A DNA stretch of 64,000 nucleotides from CAZDQL01 sp964507325 (GCA_964507325.1 CAZDQL010000024.1:7275-71274), one strand, 5' to 3'; numbered from the stretch's first letter, positions 1 to 8,037 are shown. The notes: generated by a model from the letters alone, not told the origin. Program-made: numbers and translations.

Positions 1-402
1 GATCTGCTCCTCCGTCTTGAAGTGCGCCAAGATGAGGGAGCGGTGCTCGTCGGCGAGGAGCGACAGCGTCTCCACCGAGCGGCTATCGTCGGCGGCCACG
101 CCTTCGTACTGGCTGTGCATGGCCACCACGAGCGCCTGCAGTCGGTCGTGCTCGGTACCCAACACCGCTACCGGGCCGTGGTCGATCGACAGCCCATGGG
201 CACTCAGGGCGGGGAAGAGGATCTCCTCCTCCCGTTCGTTGTGGTACGCGCCGCAGTAGACGTCGAGGAAGGTCAGCCCCAGGCCCAGGTCCGGCGCGAC
301 CGCCCCCCCTTCCCGCAAGACCGCCTCCACCACGCGTTGGAAGGTCTCGAGGAAGCCGGCCAGGATCCGGTGCTCGCTGTGCAGAATCTCTGTGGGGCGC
401 AT
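1..402 (-). CDS. Hemerythrin-like HHE-domain protein (C-terminus cut by window edge)
   Basis: The minus strand is open from an ATG at 402 to the window edge (134 codons, no stop), beginning MRPTEILHSEHRIL. Hemerythrin-type di-iron ligand motifs occur in order: HSEH near residues 8-11, YHNEREEE near 61-68, TEHDRL near 90-95 and DEHRSL near 121-126. They fit a four-helix bundle that binds O2 or senses oxygen, NO or iron (family knowledge). The gene is the last of a minus-strand series after the kinase, response regulator and universal stress protein, 90 bp downstream of the latter. A haem-PAS kinase upstream makes an oxygen-related role likely (inference). Its natural stop lies outside the window. 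Confidence 0.85.
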   Translation of the reverse strand, partial: MRPTEILHSEHRILAGFLETFQRVVEAVLREGGAVAPDLGLGLTFLDVYCGAYHNEREEEILFPALSAHGLSIDHGPVAVLGTEHDRLQALVVAMHSQYEGVAADDSRSVETLSLLADEHRSLILAHFKTEEQI

Positions 403-492
403 GCGACGTACCAATCTCCATGGTCGGCGATCGCACGGGCTCGAACCCCGGGGTTGGGGTGCGAACGCTTTTCGCGAATTGACCGTAGCCCC

Positions 493-1407
493 TCAGCCCA
501 TCTCGAGTGGGCAAGAGAAGCCCTCGGGCTTCACCACCAGGAGCGATCCGTCGACGCGCGTCATGACCTTTTCGGCGGTGTTTCCGAATAGGAACCCACG
601 CACACCGACCCGGGAGTAGGTCCCCAGGACGAGCAGGTCGGCCTGCAGGAACTCGACCCCGTCCAGGATGCAGCGCACTGGGGAATTGCGACCGACGTGC
701 AGCTGCGCGGGTACTCCGTGGGCGTGCTCCTCGACCTGGCGGCGTGTGTCCTCGAGCGCCTGGGCCCCCCGGTCCGCGTGGGGATCCCCCTCGACGACCC
801 CTTCCCTGATCTGGTCGGCCATCTCGTACTGCCAGGCGTGGGCGACGTGCAGCTCGGCTCCGGAGAGCTCGCAGAACGTGGCGGCCAGCTCGATGGCGCG
901 GCCGCCCACGTCCTCGAGGTCGGTGGCGGCCAGCACGCGCAGGGGCTGCGACTGACCGTCGGCCTTGACGACCCACACGGGGCAGGGGCAATCCCGGACG
1001 AGCCGACGGGAGACGCTGCCGAGCTTGGCGCCCCGGCCGACCACGTCGTGCTTGCCGACGATGACCAGATCCGCGCTCTGGTTGAGCACCTGACGGATGA
1101 CCGCCACGGCGGGCTTCTCGGGGCGGAAGGTGAGGTAGGTGGTGATCCCGGCGTCGAGGAACTCCCGACGGATGTCCTCGAGCGCCAAGCGCCCCTCCTC
1201 CGACAGGCCGTAGGCGGGCCGCGCGCCGGGCTTGCCTTCCTCGCGGATGAAGAGGTCGCCGGCGACGGCGTGCACCAGCTCCACCCTGGCCCCGGTGGCC
1301 CGTGCCAGCCACAGCGCCCGATCCACCGCGCGCCGGCTTCCAGCGGTCACCTTCTGGTGTATCGGCTCCAGAGCGAGACCGACGACGATCTGGCGCAGCT
1401 CGTACAA
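493..1407 (-). CDS. Universal stress protein, two tandem UspA domains
   Basis: A 304-residue protein with two Usp (alpha/beta, ATP-binding-like) domains, roughly residues 1-145 and 155-295. Each domain begins with a beta strand of the IVVG or LRVLAATD type. The second ends with a Usp nucleotide-loop-like stretch, LGTYSRVGVRGFLFGNTAEK. The family typically accumulates under energy, oxygen or redox stress. The start is uncertain: a TTG at 1407 is the first plausible codon, with no clear Shine-Dalgarno, only 13 nt after the response-regulator stop, so translational coupling is likely. It sits between the regulator and the hemerythrin-like gene, resembling dormancy/hypoxia regulons where Usp genes are targets of an oxygen-sensing two-component system (inference). 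Confidence 0.88.
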   Translation of the reverse strand: MYELRQIVVGLALEPIHQKVTAGSRRAVDRALWLARATGARVELVHAVAGDLFIREEGKPGARPAYGLSEEGRLALEDIRREFLDAGITTYLTFRPEKPAVAVIRQVLNQSADLVIVGKHDVVGRGAKLGSVSRRLVRDCPCPVWVVKADGQSQPLRVLAATDLEDVGGRAIELAATFCELSGAELHVAHAWQYEMADQIREGVVEGDPHADRGAQALEDTRRQVEEHAHGVPAQLHVGRNSPVRCILDGVEFLQADLLVLGTYSRVGVRGFLFGNTAEKVMTRVDGSLLVVKPEGFSCPLEMG

Positions 1408-1420
1408 CGGGGCGCGGGGG

Positions 1421-2071
1421 CTAGGTGCTGAGCAAGCCCTCCCGGATGGCGATCCGAGCGAGTTCTGCGGCGGAGCTGACTTGCAGCTTGCGCTGCAGGT
1501 TCTCGCGGTGCTTCTTGGCGGTGGAGAGGCTCATCCCCAGCTCGCGGGCCACTTCCTTGTTGCTCCGGCCGATCGCGAGGAGCTGGAAGACCTCGCGCTC
1601 GCGGGGGGTCAGGCTGGCGATCCCAGTCCCCTGGGGGCCGGTGCCGGACTCACCTCCACGCACCTGATTGACAAGGCCGCCGGAGACCTTGGGCGAGACG
1701 TAGGGATCACCGCGCTTGACGGCTCGAATGGCGAGTCCGATCTCGGCGGGATCGGAGTCCTTCGAGAGATAGCCGTCGGCGCCGGCCTTGAGGGCCTGGT
1801 CGACGAAGGTCTGCCCCTCGTGGTGGGTCAGCATCACGATGCTGGTGCGCGGGCTGGACTTGCGGATCATCGGGATGGCGTCCAGGCCGCTGAGCCCGGG
1901 CATGGTGATGTCCAGAAGCACGACGTCGGGGCGCTGCTCCGTGATGTCTTCGAGCGCGGCGCGGGCATCCCCGCTGTCGCCGACGATCTCGATGTCGTCC
2001 ATCTCGGCCAGGAGGCTCCTGAAACCGGCCCGTAGAATCGCCTGATCGTCGAGGAGGTAGACGCTAATCAC
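1421..2071 (-). CDS. NarL/FixJ-type response regulator (REC + LuxR HTH)
   Basis: 216 residues from a GTG at 2071 preceded by GGAG at 8 nt. A longer in-frame extension to 2170 exists but does not look like receiver sequence. Residues 1-120 form the receiver, with acidic pair D8-D9, phospho-acceptor D54 in VLLDITMPG and conserved K104 in YLSKD. Residues ~150-205 form a LuxR helix-turn-helix (SLTPREREVFQLLAIGRSNK, then STAKKHRENL). It is a DNA-binding transcription factor, presumably phosphorylated by the kinase encoded 144 bp upstream on the same strand. Likely targets are this operon and other stress genes (inference). Confidence 0.92.
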   Translation of the reverse strand: MISVYLLDDQAILRAGFRSLLAEMDDIEIVGDSGDARAALEDITEQRPDVVLLDITMPGLSGLDAIPMIRKSSPRTSIVMLTHHEGQTFVDQALKAGADGYLSKDSDPAEIGLAIRAVKRGDPYVSPKVSGGLVNQVRGGESGTGPQGTGIASLTPREREVFQLLAIGRSNKEVARELGMSLSTAKKHRENLQRKLQVSSAAELARIAIREGLLST

Positions 2072-2215
2072 CTTGCTGATCTCCGTAGGTGACCACTGTT
2101 CGAGGAAGGTCCAAGGCTCGATTGTAGGCCGGGGTCCAGGGCCTTCTCGCAGTTGCAGGGCAGGTCGCACTTGTTCGTATGCGCCTAAGCACCACTTCGT
2201 AGGCGCCCTACGAAC

Positions 2216-3997
2216 TTAGTCGATGGCGCGCCGGAGGCGGGTGGTGAAGCGCGCCCCTCCCAGGGCGCTACCGTTCTCCACTTCCAGGGAACCGCCGTGC
2301 TCCTCCGCGATCTTGCGCGCCAGGGCCAACCCCAGGCCCGTGCCGTCGCCTTTGCTCGTCACGAAGGGCTTGAAGAGGCTTTCGAGCAGGTTCTCCGGCA
2401 CCCCCGGCCCGTCGTCCTCCACCGTGATCTTCACCATCCGCTCACCGGCATTGCGCGCCGTCACCGCGATGCGACCGCCGTCCTCCACGGCGTCGATGGC
2501 GTTGCGGATCAGGTTGGTGGTCAGGTCGTCGAGCACGCTCTCGTCGACGAGGACGGCGTGCGTACCCGGTTCCACCTCCAGCTCCAGCTCGATCTGGCGC
2601 GCTTCGGCCTCGTCGCGCAGGGTCTCGACCGGACCGAGGAGCAGGGGCAGCACGTCCGCCGGCGCCAGCTCCAGGTCGAGCGGTTTCGCGATGGAGAGGG
2701 TGCGTCGGATCTTGCCCTCGAGCTTCTGCATGCGGCCCACCAGGTCCTCCACCACCGAGCGCTCGTCCTCGCCGAGCTTGTCGGCCACGGCTCGCAGCGC
2801 CAGGTTGATCGAGGTGATGGGGTTCTTGATCTCGTGGGCCAGCACCGAAGCCGACTCGCCGAGGGTCGCCAGAGCCTTGAGCATGCTCGTCTCGCGCGCC
2901 TGCGCTCGTCGCAGCTCGGTGACGTCTCGCCCTTCGGGCAGGAGCAGGATCACCTCTCCATCGTCCCCGCGGATCGGTTTGAGGGAGTAGTCGACCGCCC
3001 GCACGTCCCCACCCGAGGTGGGGAAATCGACCTGCTGGCGCACGAACTCCCCGCGCGCAGCGGCGGCCACCAGCTCGCGACAGAGCTCGCGCAGCTGCGG
3101 TGTTCCCGACCACCAGGGCGTCTCCCAGAAGGGACGTCCGATCACCTCGGCGCGCCTCAGCCCCGCGGACTCCAACGCCGCGCGGTTCATCTCCAGCACG
3201 GTTCCGCTGGGGGCCAAGAGCCCCACGAGCTGGAACTCCTGATCGAAGATGGCGCGGAAGCGGGCCTCGCTCTGGCGCAGGGCGCTCTCGGCCTGCTTGC
3301 GGGCCGTGATGTCACGGAAGCTGCCGCAGAAGAGGGGTCGCTCCTGGCCGGGGACGTCGATGCGAGCCACCGAGATTTCGACCCAGACGCGCCCCCCGGT
3401 CTTGCGCAGGGCCTCGTACTCGCGCGTCGTGTTCAGGATCCACGTCTCGCCAGTCTCCCGATAGCGCGCCAGGTACTGATCGTGATGCGAGCGGTGCGGC
3501 TCGGGCATCAGCATGGTGACGTTGCGGCCGACGAGCTCCTCCGGGGTGTAGCCGAAGACGGAGCGCACCGAGTCGCTGGCGAAGAGCACGATCCCGTGGT
3601 CGTCGATCGTGACGACCGGATCGAGCAACCCCGCCACCACGGAGCGCAGGCGTAGCTGGGAGGAGGCGTTGTCCTGCGCCTGGCGGTACTGGGGGGTGAC
3701 GTCCCGACCCTGAGCCACGACCGCGCACGCCTGGCCGTTGCTGGAGCGCACACAGGCCATCACCCAGGCCAGGTGGCGGGCCGAACCGTCGTGGCCGACG
3801 ACTCGGCTCTCGTGGATCAGGGGATGGCGAGCCCCCTCCTCGAGCCAGCGGACCCGAACCCGCTCGCTCTCCCGCCGGTCGTCGGGGTGGGTGAGCTCGG
3901 TCACCCGGCACCCCACCAGCTCGGCGCTGGATCGCCCGAGCAGGGCCTCGGCCGCCGGGTTGAGCGACTGCACCCGTCCCTCGTCATCGATGACCAT
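2216..3997 (-). CDS. Multi-PAS sensor histidine kinase with FixL-like haem PAS
   Basis: 593 residues from the first ATG. PAS1 covers residues ~1-100, PAS2 ~115-235, PAS3 ~240-360, HisKA ~370-440 with H388 in VLAHEIKNP, and HATPase ~470-590 with N-box NLIRNAIDAV and G-box GTGLGLALA. No transmembrane helix is seen, so the kinase is cytoplasmic. PAS2 carries MLMPEPHRSHHDQYLARY, closely like the FixL haem pocket, and H172 aligns with the proximal haem histidine (family knowledge), so oxygen sensing is likely. The true start is unresolved. Upstream of the ATG the frame reads EPYRQLVEATPDLV, typical PAS N-terminal sequence, and stays open to a stop at 4262-4264, yet has no ATG, GTG or TTG. A CTG start or a frame error is possible. 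Confidence 0.9.
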   Translation of the reverse strand: MVIDDEGRVQSLNPAAEALLGRSSAELVGCRVTELTHPDDRRESERVRVRWLEEGARHPLIHESRVVGHDGSARHLAWVMACVRSSNGQACAVVAQGRDVTPQYRQAQDNASSQLRLRSVVAGLLDPVVTIDDHGIVLFASDSVRSVFGYTPEELVGRNVTMLMPEPHRSHHDQYLARYRETGETWILNTTREYEALRKTGGRVWVEISVARIDVPGQERPLFCGSFRDITARKQAESALRQSEARFRAIFDQEFQLVGLLAPSGTVLEMNRAALESAGLRRAEVIGRPFWETPWWSGTPQLRELCRELVAAAARGEFVRQQVDFPTSGGDVRAVDYSLKPIRGDDGEVILLLPEGRDVTELRRAQARETSMLKALATLGESASVLAHEIKNPITSINLALRAVADKLGEDERSVVEDLVGRMQKLEGKIRRTLSIAKPLDLELAPADVLPLLLGPVETLRDEAEARQIELELEVEPGTHAVLVDESVLDDLTTNLIRNAIDAVEDGGRIAVTARNAGERMVKITVEDDGPGVPENLLESLFKPFVTSKGDGTGLGLALARKIAEEHGGSLEVENGSALGGARFTTRLRRAID

Positions 3998-4264
3998 GAC
4001 GAGATCAGGCGTCGCTTCGACGAGCTGCCGGTAGGGTTCGAGTGGCCGAGTGATCGGTTTCGAGGTGGTGATGAGGGGTCTCCGGGGCGTTTTTGGAGCG
4101 CCAAGGGTACCGAGGAGCCGCCGCAGGTGGGATTGTGGGGCCCGCTTTATGGGCCCAGGGACCCATTGCAGGGACGCCCGGCGGTTGCCAGCGAGAGGGG
4201 GGGGACTCAGGGCGCCCCCGCGGAGAGGCGCCCACCCCGCTGCCCTGCCCGAAAGGCGTGGCTA

Positions 4265-4567
4265 CGCACAAGAACGTGCTTAGAATCAACCCGCCACCGG
4301 ATCGCAGGAGCCCGGCGGCTGGACAAGAGTGCGGAGTCCCACTTCGGTGAGACACCCAGAGGTAACCGAGGGCAGGAAGCATGAGTTCGGTTTCGGGGAA
4401 GGAGGCGTACCGTGGTTTCTGTTGCTCGGTTACCTCGCTCCACCCCCCGGTCCGGGTCTTCCGGACTTGAGTCCCGTGCGTAGGCCGCGCCACGGCCCGC
4501 TGGGCCATGGGCGCGACTTGCGGGTATCATCCTACGCGCGGCAGGCTAGTACTCCCGGGAGGACGGC
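4265..4567. other. Non-coding region with long inverted repeat and nested hairpins
   Basis: No convincing gene in ~300 bp between the kinase and the plus-strand stress protein. A perfect 12-bp inverted repeat (gaggtaaccgag at 4359-4370, ctcggttacctc at 4425-4436) encloses 54 nt. A hairpin gtccgg-gtctt-ccggac follows near 4450-4466. A nested stem has outer arms gcgtagg 4478-4484 and cctacgc 4531-4537, with inner arms 4487-4491/4510-4514 and 4494-4498/4502-4506. A TATCAT box at 4525-4530 could be a -10 element for the gene at 4568. It could be a structured 5' leader, a small RNA or regulator binding sites. I do not recognise a known RNA family. Confidence 0.5.
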
Positions 4568-5485
4568 ATGAAGCGCGAGGGTCATCCCCAATCCTTGGTG
4601 ATCGGATACGACGCGGGTTCGCACGCCTTGGAGGTCACACGGGCTGCTCTGGACATGCGGGTTCGCTTCGGCACGGCGCTCGAGTTCATCCACGTGATCG
4701 ACATGCCGCTGCCCGGGGACCTCTCCGGACGTCCGGACCTGGTCGCGGAGACGGAAGCGGAGATCGGGGCCAAGACCTTCGAGCACGTCGTCTCATCGAT
4801 CGAGGGAGTGGTCGAGGAGCGCCACCAATTCGTCGTCCGCGAACACCTGGCCGTGCGCGTGGGCCACCCAGCACGTGAGATCGTCGCCCTCGCCCGCGAC
4901 ATCGAGGCCGACACGATCATGATCGGTCCCCACATGAAGCGGGGGCTCTTCGACTTCGGCAGCACCGCCCGAGCGGTGCTGGGCAGCTCTCCCTGCGACG
5001 TGTGGGTCCAGCCCGGCCCCCATCGCGACATCAAGTCGCTCCTGGTCCCCACCGATCTCTCCGAGGAGAGCCTCCTGGCGCTGCGCTCGGCGCGCGACCT
5101 GGCGCAGGAGTACGGGGCCAAGGTGACCGTGGTGCACTGCTTCCTGCCCCCGGACGTGGCCTACGCCACCAGCCCCGGCTATCCGATCGCGGGCCCGACC
5201 TACGTCGTCGACGACGTGCGTCGCATCGCCCGCGAGGAGCTCGACAGCGCCATGGCGCTCTTCGAGTGGCAGGGCGTCGAGCACGAGGAGCGCTTCGTCG
5301 AGGGTCGACCCGCCGAGGTCGTGCTGGATCTGCAGGGGGAGTTCGACCTGATCGCCATGGGGAGTCACGGCCGTACGGGCTTGGCCGCGGCGGTGCTCGG
5401 CAACGTCGCCTACTCCGTGCTGCGGCAGTCGGAGATCCCCGTGCTGGCGATGCGGCATCCCAAGCGCTCCTGGTTGCTGGGCTGA
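4568..5485 (+). CDS. Universal stress protein, two tandem UspA domains
   Basis: 305 residues with two Usp domains (~1-145 and ~155-300). The second ends with the nucleotide-loop pattern MGSHGRTGLAAAVLGNVAYS followed by a terminal beta strand IPVLAMRH. The start ATG follows GGGAGGA at a good distance. It is a paralogue of the minus-strand Usp at 493-1407 but is transcribed away from it. A two-domain Usp on each side of the sensor kinase suggests both belong to one stress response (inference). Such proteins bind or hydrolyse ATP in some family members; the first domain lacks an obvious complete loop. Confidence 0.9.
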   Translation: MKREGHPQSLVIGYDAGSHALEVTRAALDMRVRFGTALEFIHVIDMPLPGDLSGRPDLVAETEAEIGAKTFEHVVSSIEGVVEERHQFVVREHLAVRVGHPAREIVALARDIEADTIMIGPHMKRGLFDFGSTARAVLGSSPCDVWVQPGPHRDIKSLLVPTDLSEESLLALRSARDLAQEYGAKVTVVHCFLPPDVAYATSPGYPIAGPTYVVDDVRRIAREELDSAMALFEWQGVEHEERFVEGRPAEVVLDLQGEFDLIAMGSHGRTGLAAAVLGNVAYSVLRQSEIPVLAMRHPKRSWLLG

Positions 5486-5517
5486 GCCACGGGCGGTCGG
5501 CGCGTCCTGGGCGCTGC

Positions 5518-5523
5518 TATACT
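5518..5523 (+). promoter_or_regulatory. -10-like TATACT box for leaderless gene
   Basis: TATACT ends 8 nt before the GTG start at 5532, with no Shine-Dalgarno between. Transcription starting about 7 nt after the box would begin at the start codon. No good -35 match is seen. Confidence 0.5.
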
Positions 5524-5531
5524 GGCCCGCT

Positions 5532-5927
5532 GTGTCCCCCCCCGATACCCATCCCCTGGCCGGATTGCGCGTCCTCGTGGTGGAGGACAACTACGTCCTG
5601 GCCGAGTCGATGCGCTGGTCGCTCGGAGAGCTGGGGTGCGAGATCGTCGGCCCGGTGCCCACCGCGGAGGAGGCTCTGAGCCTGATCGTCGACGGTGTCG
5701 ACGCCGCGATCCTCGACATCGACCTCCAGGGCCAGAGCTCCGCTCCGGCTGCCCTGCTCCTGCGTGAGCGGGGCAAGCCCTTCGTCTTCCTCACGGGGTA
5801 CGAGAACACGGCCCTCTTGCCGGAGGAGCTGAGGGAGGCGCAGTGCCTCAACAAGCCGGTGGATCCCGAGGTGCTGGCCTCGGCCCTGGCGGGCGAGGTG
5901 GCCCGCACCTCCTCTGGGCCCGCCTGA
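5532..5927 (+). CDS. Single-domain response regulator (CheY-like receiver)
   Basis: 131 residues, a lone receiver domain: VLVVEDN near residues 14-20, phospho-acceptor D62 in AAILDIDL, T86-like FLTG and conserved K in CLNKPVD. There is no output domain, so it would act as a phospho-relay partner or through protein contact. The start is GTG at 5532, likely leaderless. The TGA stop lies inside the left terminal repeat of the ~195-bp element that follows, so insertion of that element may have set the present C-terminus. The protein is still full length for a receiver. It follows the Usp gene by 46 nt. Confidence 0.88.
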   Translation: MSPPDTHPLAGLRVLVVEDNYVLAESMRWSLGELGCEIVGPVPTAEEALSLIVDGVDAAILDIDLQGQSSAPAALLLRERGKPFVFLTGYENTALLPEELREAQCLNKPVDPEVLASALAGEVARTSSGPA

Positions 5928-6119
5928 ACTGCCCCCCTTCAGTGTGCATCGGCGTCTCGGTACCCGCCTCCCATGGGCCGGTGCGGCTCCTGGGCCGGCG
6001 ATCCGCTGGCTTTCGGCGAGCCCGTGGGCCTGCTCGGGAGGAGCAGCGCTCGAAGTCCTTGGCAGTGGCGGGGTTACGACGAGAGCCCCCCAGGAGTGCA
6101 CACTGAAGGGGGGCAGTTC
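5926..6119. repeat. ~195-bp element with 23-bp terminal inverted repeats, copy 1
   Basis: The ends are perfect inverted repeats of 23 bp (5926-5948 and 6097-6119), starting gaactgccccccttcag. The interior aligns over its length with the reverse complement of 21257-21453. The block at 6047-6062 (cgctcgaagtccttgg) is the reverse complement of 21315-21330. There is no open reading frame of note and no clear target-site duplication. It resembles a MITE or other non-autonomous repeat; no mobilising transposase is in the window. It lies between a receiver gene and a pseudopilin-like gene and supplies the receiver's stop codon. Confidence 0.88.
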
Positions 6120-6191
6120 GATTCTGTTTTCCACCGTCAAGGAAACCCCGAACGGACGCCGAAGGGAATACGGGTCCATCGATCCCCCACC

Positions 6192-6695
6192 ATGCCCCGC
6201 CGTACCAAGCGATCCCTCGGACTCGCTGGAGTCCTCTGCACCCTGAGCGCGATGATCGTCTTCGTGGCGGGCGTCCCGCACAGGCCGCTCACCCCCGAGG
6301 AGGCCGCTCTGCGCCGAGGGCGGCACGCGGGCCGGATGGCCCTCCAGGAGCTGGCGCTGGCGATCGAGCAGTACCACGTCGACCACGGACAGTGGCCGGG
6401 GCTCCCCCCCACCGCGGGGCTGGATCGCGAGCCCTCCACCGATTGGCTCGAGCGCCAGCTCACCATGGCCAGCAATGCCGCGGGGGCCGTCGCGCCCGTG
6501 CGGGAGAGCGACTTCCCCTTCGGCCCCTACCTGCCGGGGGGACTGCCCGTGAATCCGGCCAACGGGCTCGCAGACGTGCGTCTGGTCGTACCCTGGTCGG
6601 GACATGCGGTGGACGGCACGACGGGCTGGAGCTACGACGCGATGACGGGCGAGGTCTGGTCGAACGCCTGGGTTGGGGAGCGCGAGGAACGGTGA
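6192..6695 (+). CDS. Pseudopilin-like membrane-anchored protein (GspG-like C-terminus)
   Basis: 167 residues. A basic N-terminus (MPRRTKR) precedes one hydrophobic helix (residues ~9-28). A helical LALAIEQYHVDHGQWPG stretch follows, and the C-terminus WSYDAMTGEVW resembles the end of type II secretion major pseudopilins. The prepilin peptidase motif (Gly then aromatic, Glu at +5) is absent, so it may stay anchored rather than be processed. The stop overlaps the next gene's start by 4 nt (GTGA), so the two are probably translated together. An upstream in-frame extension would run through the repeat element and is not supported. Function within a pilus or secretion machine is inferred. Confidence 0.6.
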   Translation: MPRRTKRSLGLAGVLCTLSAMIVFVAGVPHRPLTPEEAALRRGRHAGRMALQELALAIEQYHVDHGQWPGLPPTAGLDREPSTDWLERQLTMASNAAGAVAPVRESDFPFGPYLPGGLPVNPANGLADVRLVVPWSGHAVDGTTGWSYDAMTGEVWSNAWVGEREER

Positions 6696-7183
6696 GGTTC
6701 TGCTGCGAGAGGAGCCGAGCGGGCTGCACGCTGCCGTCCCTCATGCTGATGCTCGCGATCGTCACGGTCGCTGCCACCCTCGCCATCACGAGCTGGTTCC
6801 AGCGCCCCTGTGTGACCCTCGATGGTGCGGCGAGACTCCTCGCCCAGGACCTCGAGGACGTCCAAGACCGGGCCGCCTACCAGCGCCGGGCCCTGCGACT
6901 GTCCTTCTTCCCCGACGGAGACGGGTACGAGGTGCTGGACGCCGCGGGTCGCCCGATTACGGCTCCCATCGGGGGGGGTGAGTTCCGGCGCAGGTATTCG
7001 GAGAACGCGGTCTTCCGCGGCGTGAGGGTGGAGCAGACGCAGGTCGGACCTCAGGGCGCGATCCACTTCGGTCCCTACGGGTTGGCGTTGGAGGGGGGGC
7101 GGGTCGTGCTCTCCTTCGGCGACGAGTACCGCGTCCTGCGCATCGCCCCCACCTCGGGCCTGGTCACCATCGAGGAGAAATGA
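6692..7183 (+). CDS. GspH/type IV pilin-like pseudopilin
   Basis: 163 residues from GTG at 6692. The N-terminus has a prepilin-like layout: short basic leader, G11, then CTLPSLMLMLAI and a hydrophobic helix to about residue 33. The usual Glu at +5 is a Ser and +1 is Cys rather than Phe or Met. The remainder is beta-rich and resembles minor pseudopilin heads (an LAQDLEDVQDRA helix then strands ending LVTIEE). It is probably a minor pseudopilin working with the preceding gene. It converges with the PilM/PilN/PilO-like operon 270 bp away, which would supply the inner-membrane platform (inference). Confidence 0.6.
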   Translation: MRFCCERSRAGCTLPSLMLMLAIVTVAATLAITSWFQRPCVTLDGAARLLAQDLEDVQDRAAYQRRALRLSFFPDGDGYEVLDAAGRPITAPIGGGEFRRRYSENAVFRGVRVEQTQVGPQGAIHFGPYGLALEGGRVVLSFGDEYRVLRIAPTSGLVTIEEK

Positions 7184-7185
7184 AA

Positions 7186-7213
7186 CGGAGCCGCCTCCGC
7201 CGAGACGGCTCCG
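7186..7213 (+). terminator. Hairpin after the pseudopilin genes
   Basis: Perfect 8-bp stem cggagccg/cggctccg with a 12-nt loop, 2 nt after the stop. A second stem gtcgagtgg/ccactcgac (7245-7253, 7267-7275) follows. There are no T-tracts, so termination is plausible but unproven. The rest of 7276-7455, between two convergent operons, shows nothing else. Confidence 0.45.
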
Positions 7214-7455
7214 CGCGGTCGCGCGGGTGGTGAACACCCACGGTGTCGAGTGGAGGGGCAGAGACCCCACTCGACTGCCCCGGACGACGGCAGGTGCCCT
7301 CCGAGACACTCCAGATTTTGGAGACGGGCGACGGATGACGCCCGGGCCGGCCGTGGTGGCAGTCCCAGCGACCGGCGTTGAGATCGACTCTACCAGCAGT
7401 TCCCGAAAGCTTGGGGGTCGGATCGGGGAAACCGCCCACCGCCGCTGCTACCGCA

Positions 7456-8037
7456 TCAGGGCGTGGCGCCCTTCTTGCGACGACAGGTGATCTGGCAACT
7501 GATGCGGTAGTAGTCGCTGGGGTACTCCTCGGGCTTCACCCTCGGCTTCGGATCGGGATCGTTGTTCAGGGCCTCGATCGTCAGCTGGGTGACGCGCACC
7601 AGACGGCTGCGCTCCTCCAGGGACCACAGGAAGTTCGCGATCGCCGTGCGCGTGTAGGTGCGCGTGTTGTCGCGGGGCGTGATGGCGAAGATCTGGTCCT
7701 CCACCGTCTGCGTGACATCTCTCGTGGAGGGTTTGATGTTGACGTACCCGATGCGGATGTTCTTGGCCTCCGAGATGGTCGCGATGTACGTGTTCGGGCT
7801 CTCCTCACCGCGCAGGCTGTCCCCCTCCTGCTGGCTGCGGAGCTCCGAGTACCTGGCGCCGCTGGTTTCGATCGACCGGATGAGCCTTTCGACTGTGCCT
7901 CCGGTCTCGAGCGAGGCCGTGATGCGCTGGATCTCCTCGCGCTGGTGCAGGACCAGGTACACCCCGTAGGCGGAGGCCCCGAGGCAGGCGATGATCATCA
8001 CCTTGGCGAAGGTCAGGCTCCTCAGGAAGCTGATCAC
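7456..8037 (-). CDS. PilO/GspM-like inner-membrane protein
   Basis: 193 residues from GTG at 8037, which overlaps the upstream gene's stop by 4 nt. A short N-terminus leads into one membrane helix (residues ~9-28), a coiled segment (REEIQRITASLE), then an alpha/beta periplasmic domain ending in a basic, cysteine-containing tail (CQITCRRKKG). Size, topology and position directly after a PilM/PilN-type gene fit PilO or GspM, which form the periplasmic arm of type IV pilus or type II secretion inner-membrane complexes. Sequence similarity itself is weak, so the name rests mostly on context. Confidence 0.6.
   Translation of the reverse strand: MISFLRSLTFAKVMIIACLGASAYGVYLVLHQREEIQRITASLETGGTVERLIRSIETSGARYSELRSQQEGDSLRGEESPNTYIATISEAKNIRIGYVNIKPSTRDVTQTVEDQIFAITPRDNTRTYTRTAIANFLWSLEERSRLVRVTQLTIEALNNDPDPKPRVKPEEYPSDYYRISCQITCRRKKGATP

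Noticed and set aside
4265..4567. RNase P RNA, tmRNA or SRP RNA in the structured spacer
   Set aside because: None of the conserved core sequences of these RNAs is visible, and the length is too short for RNase P or tmRNA.
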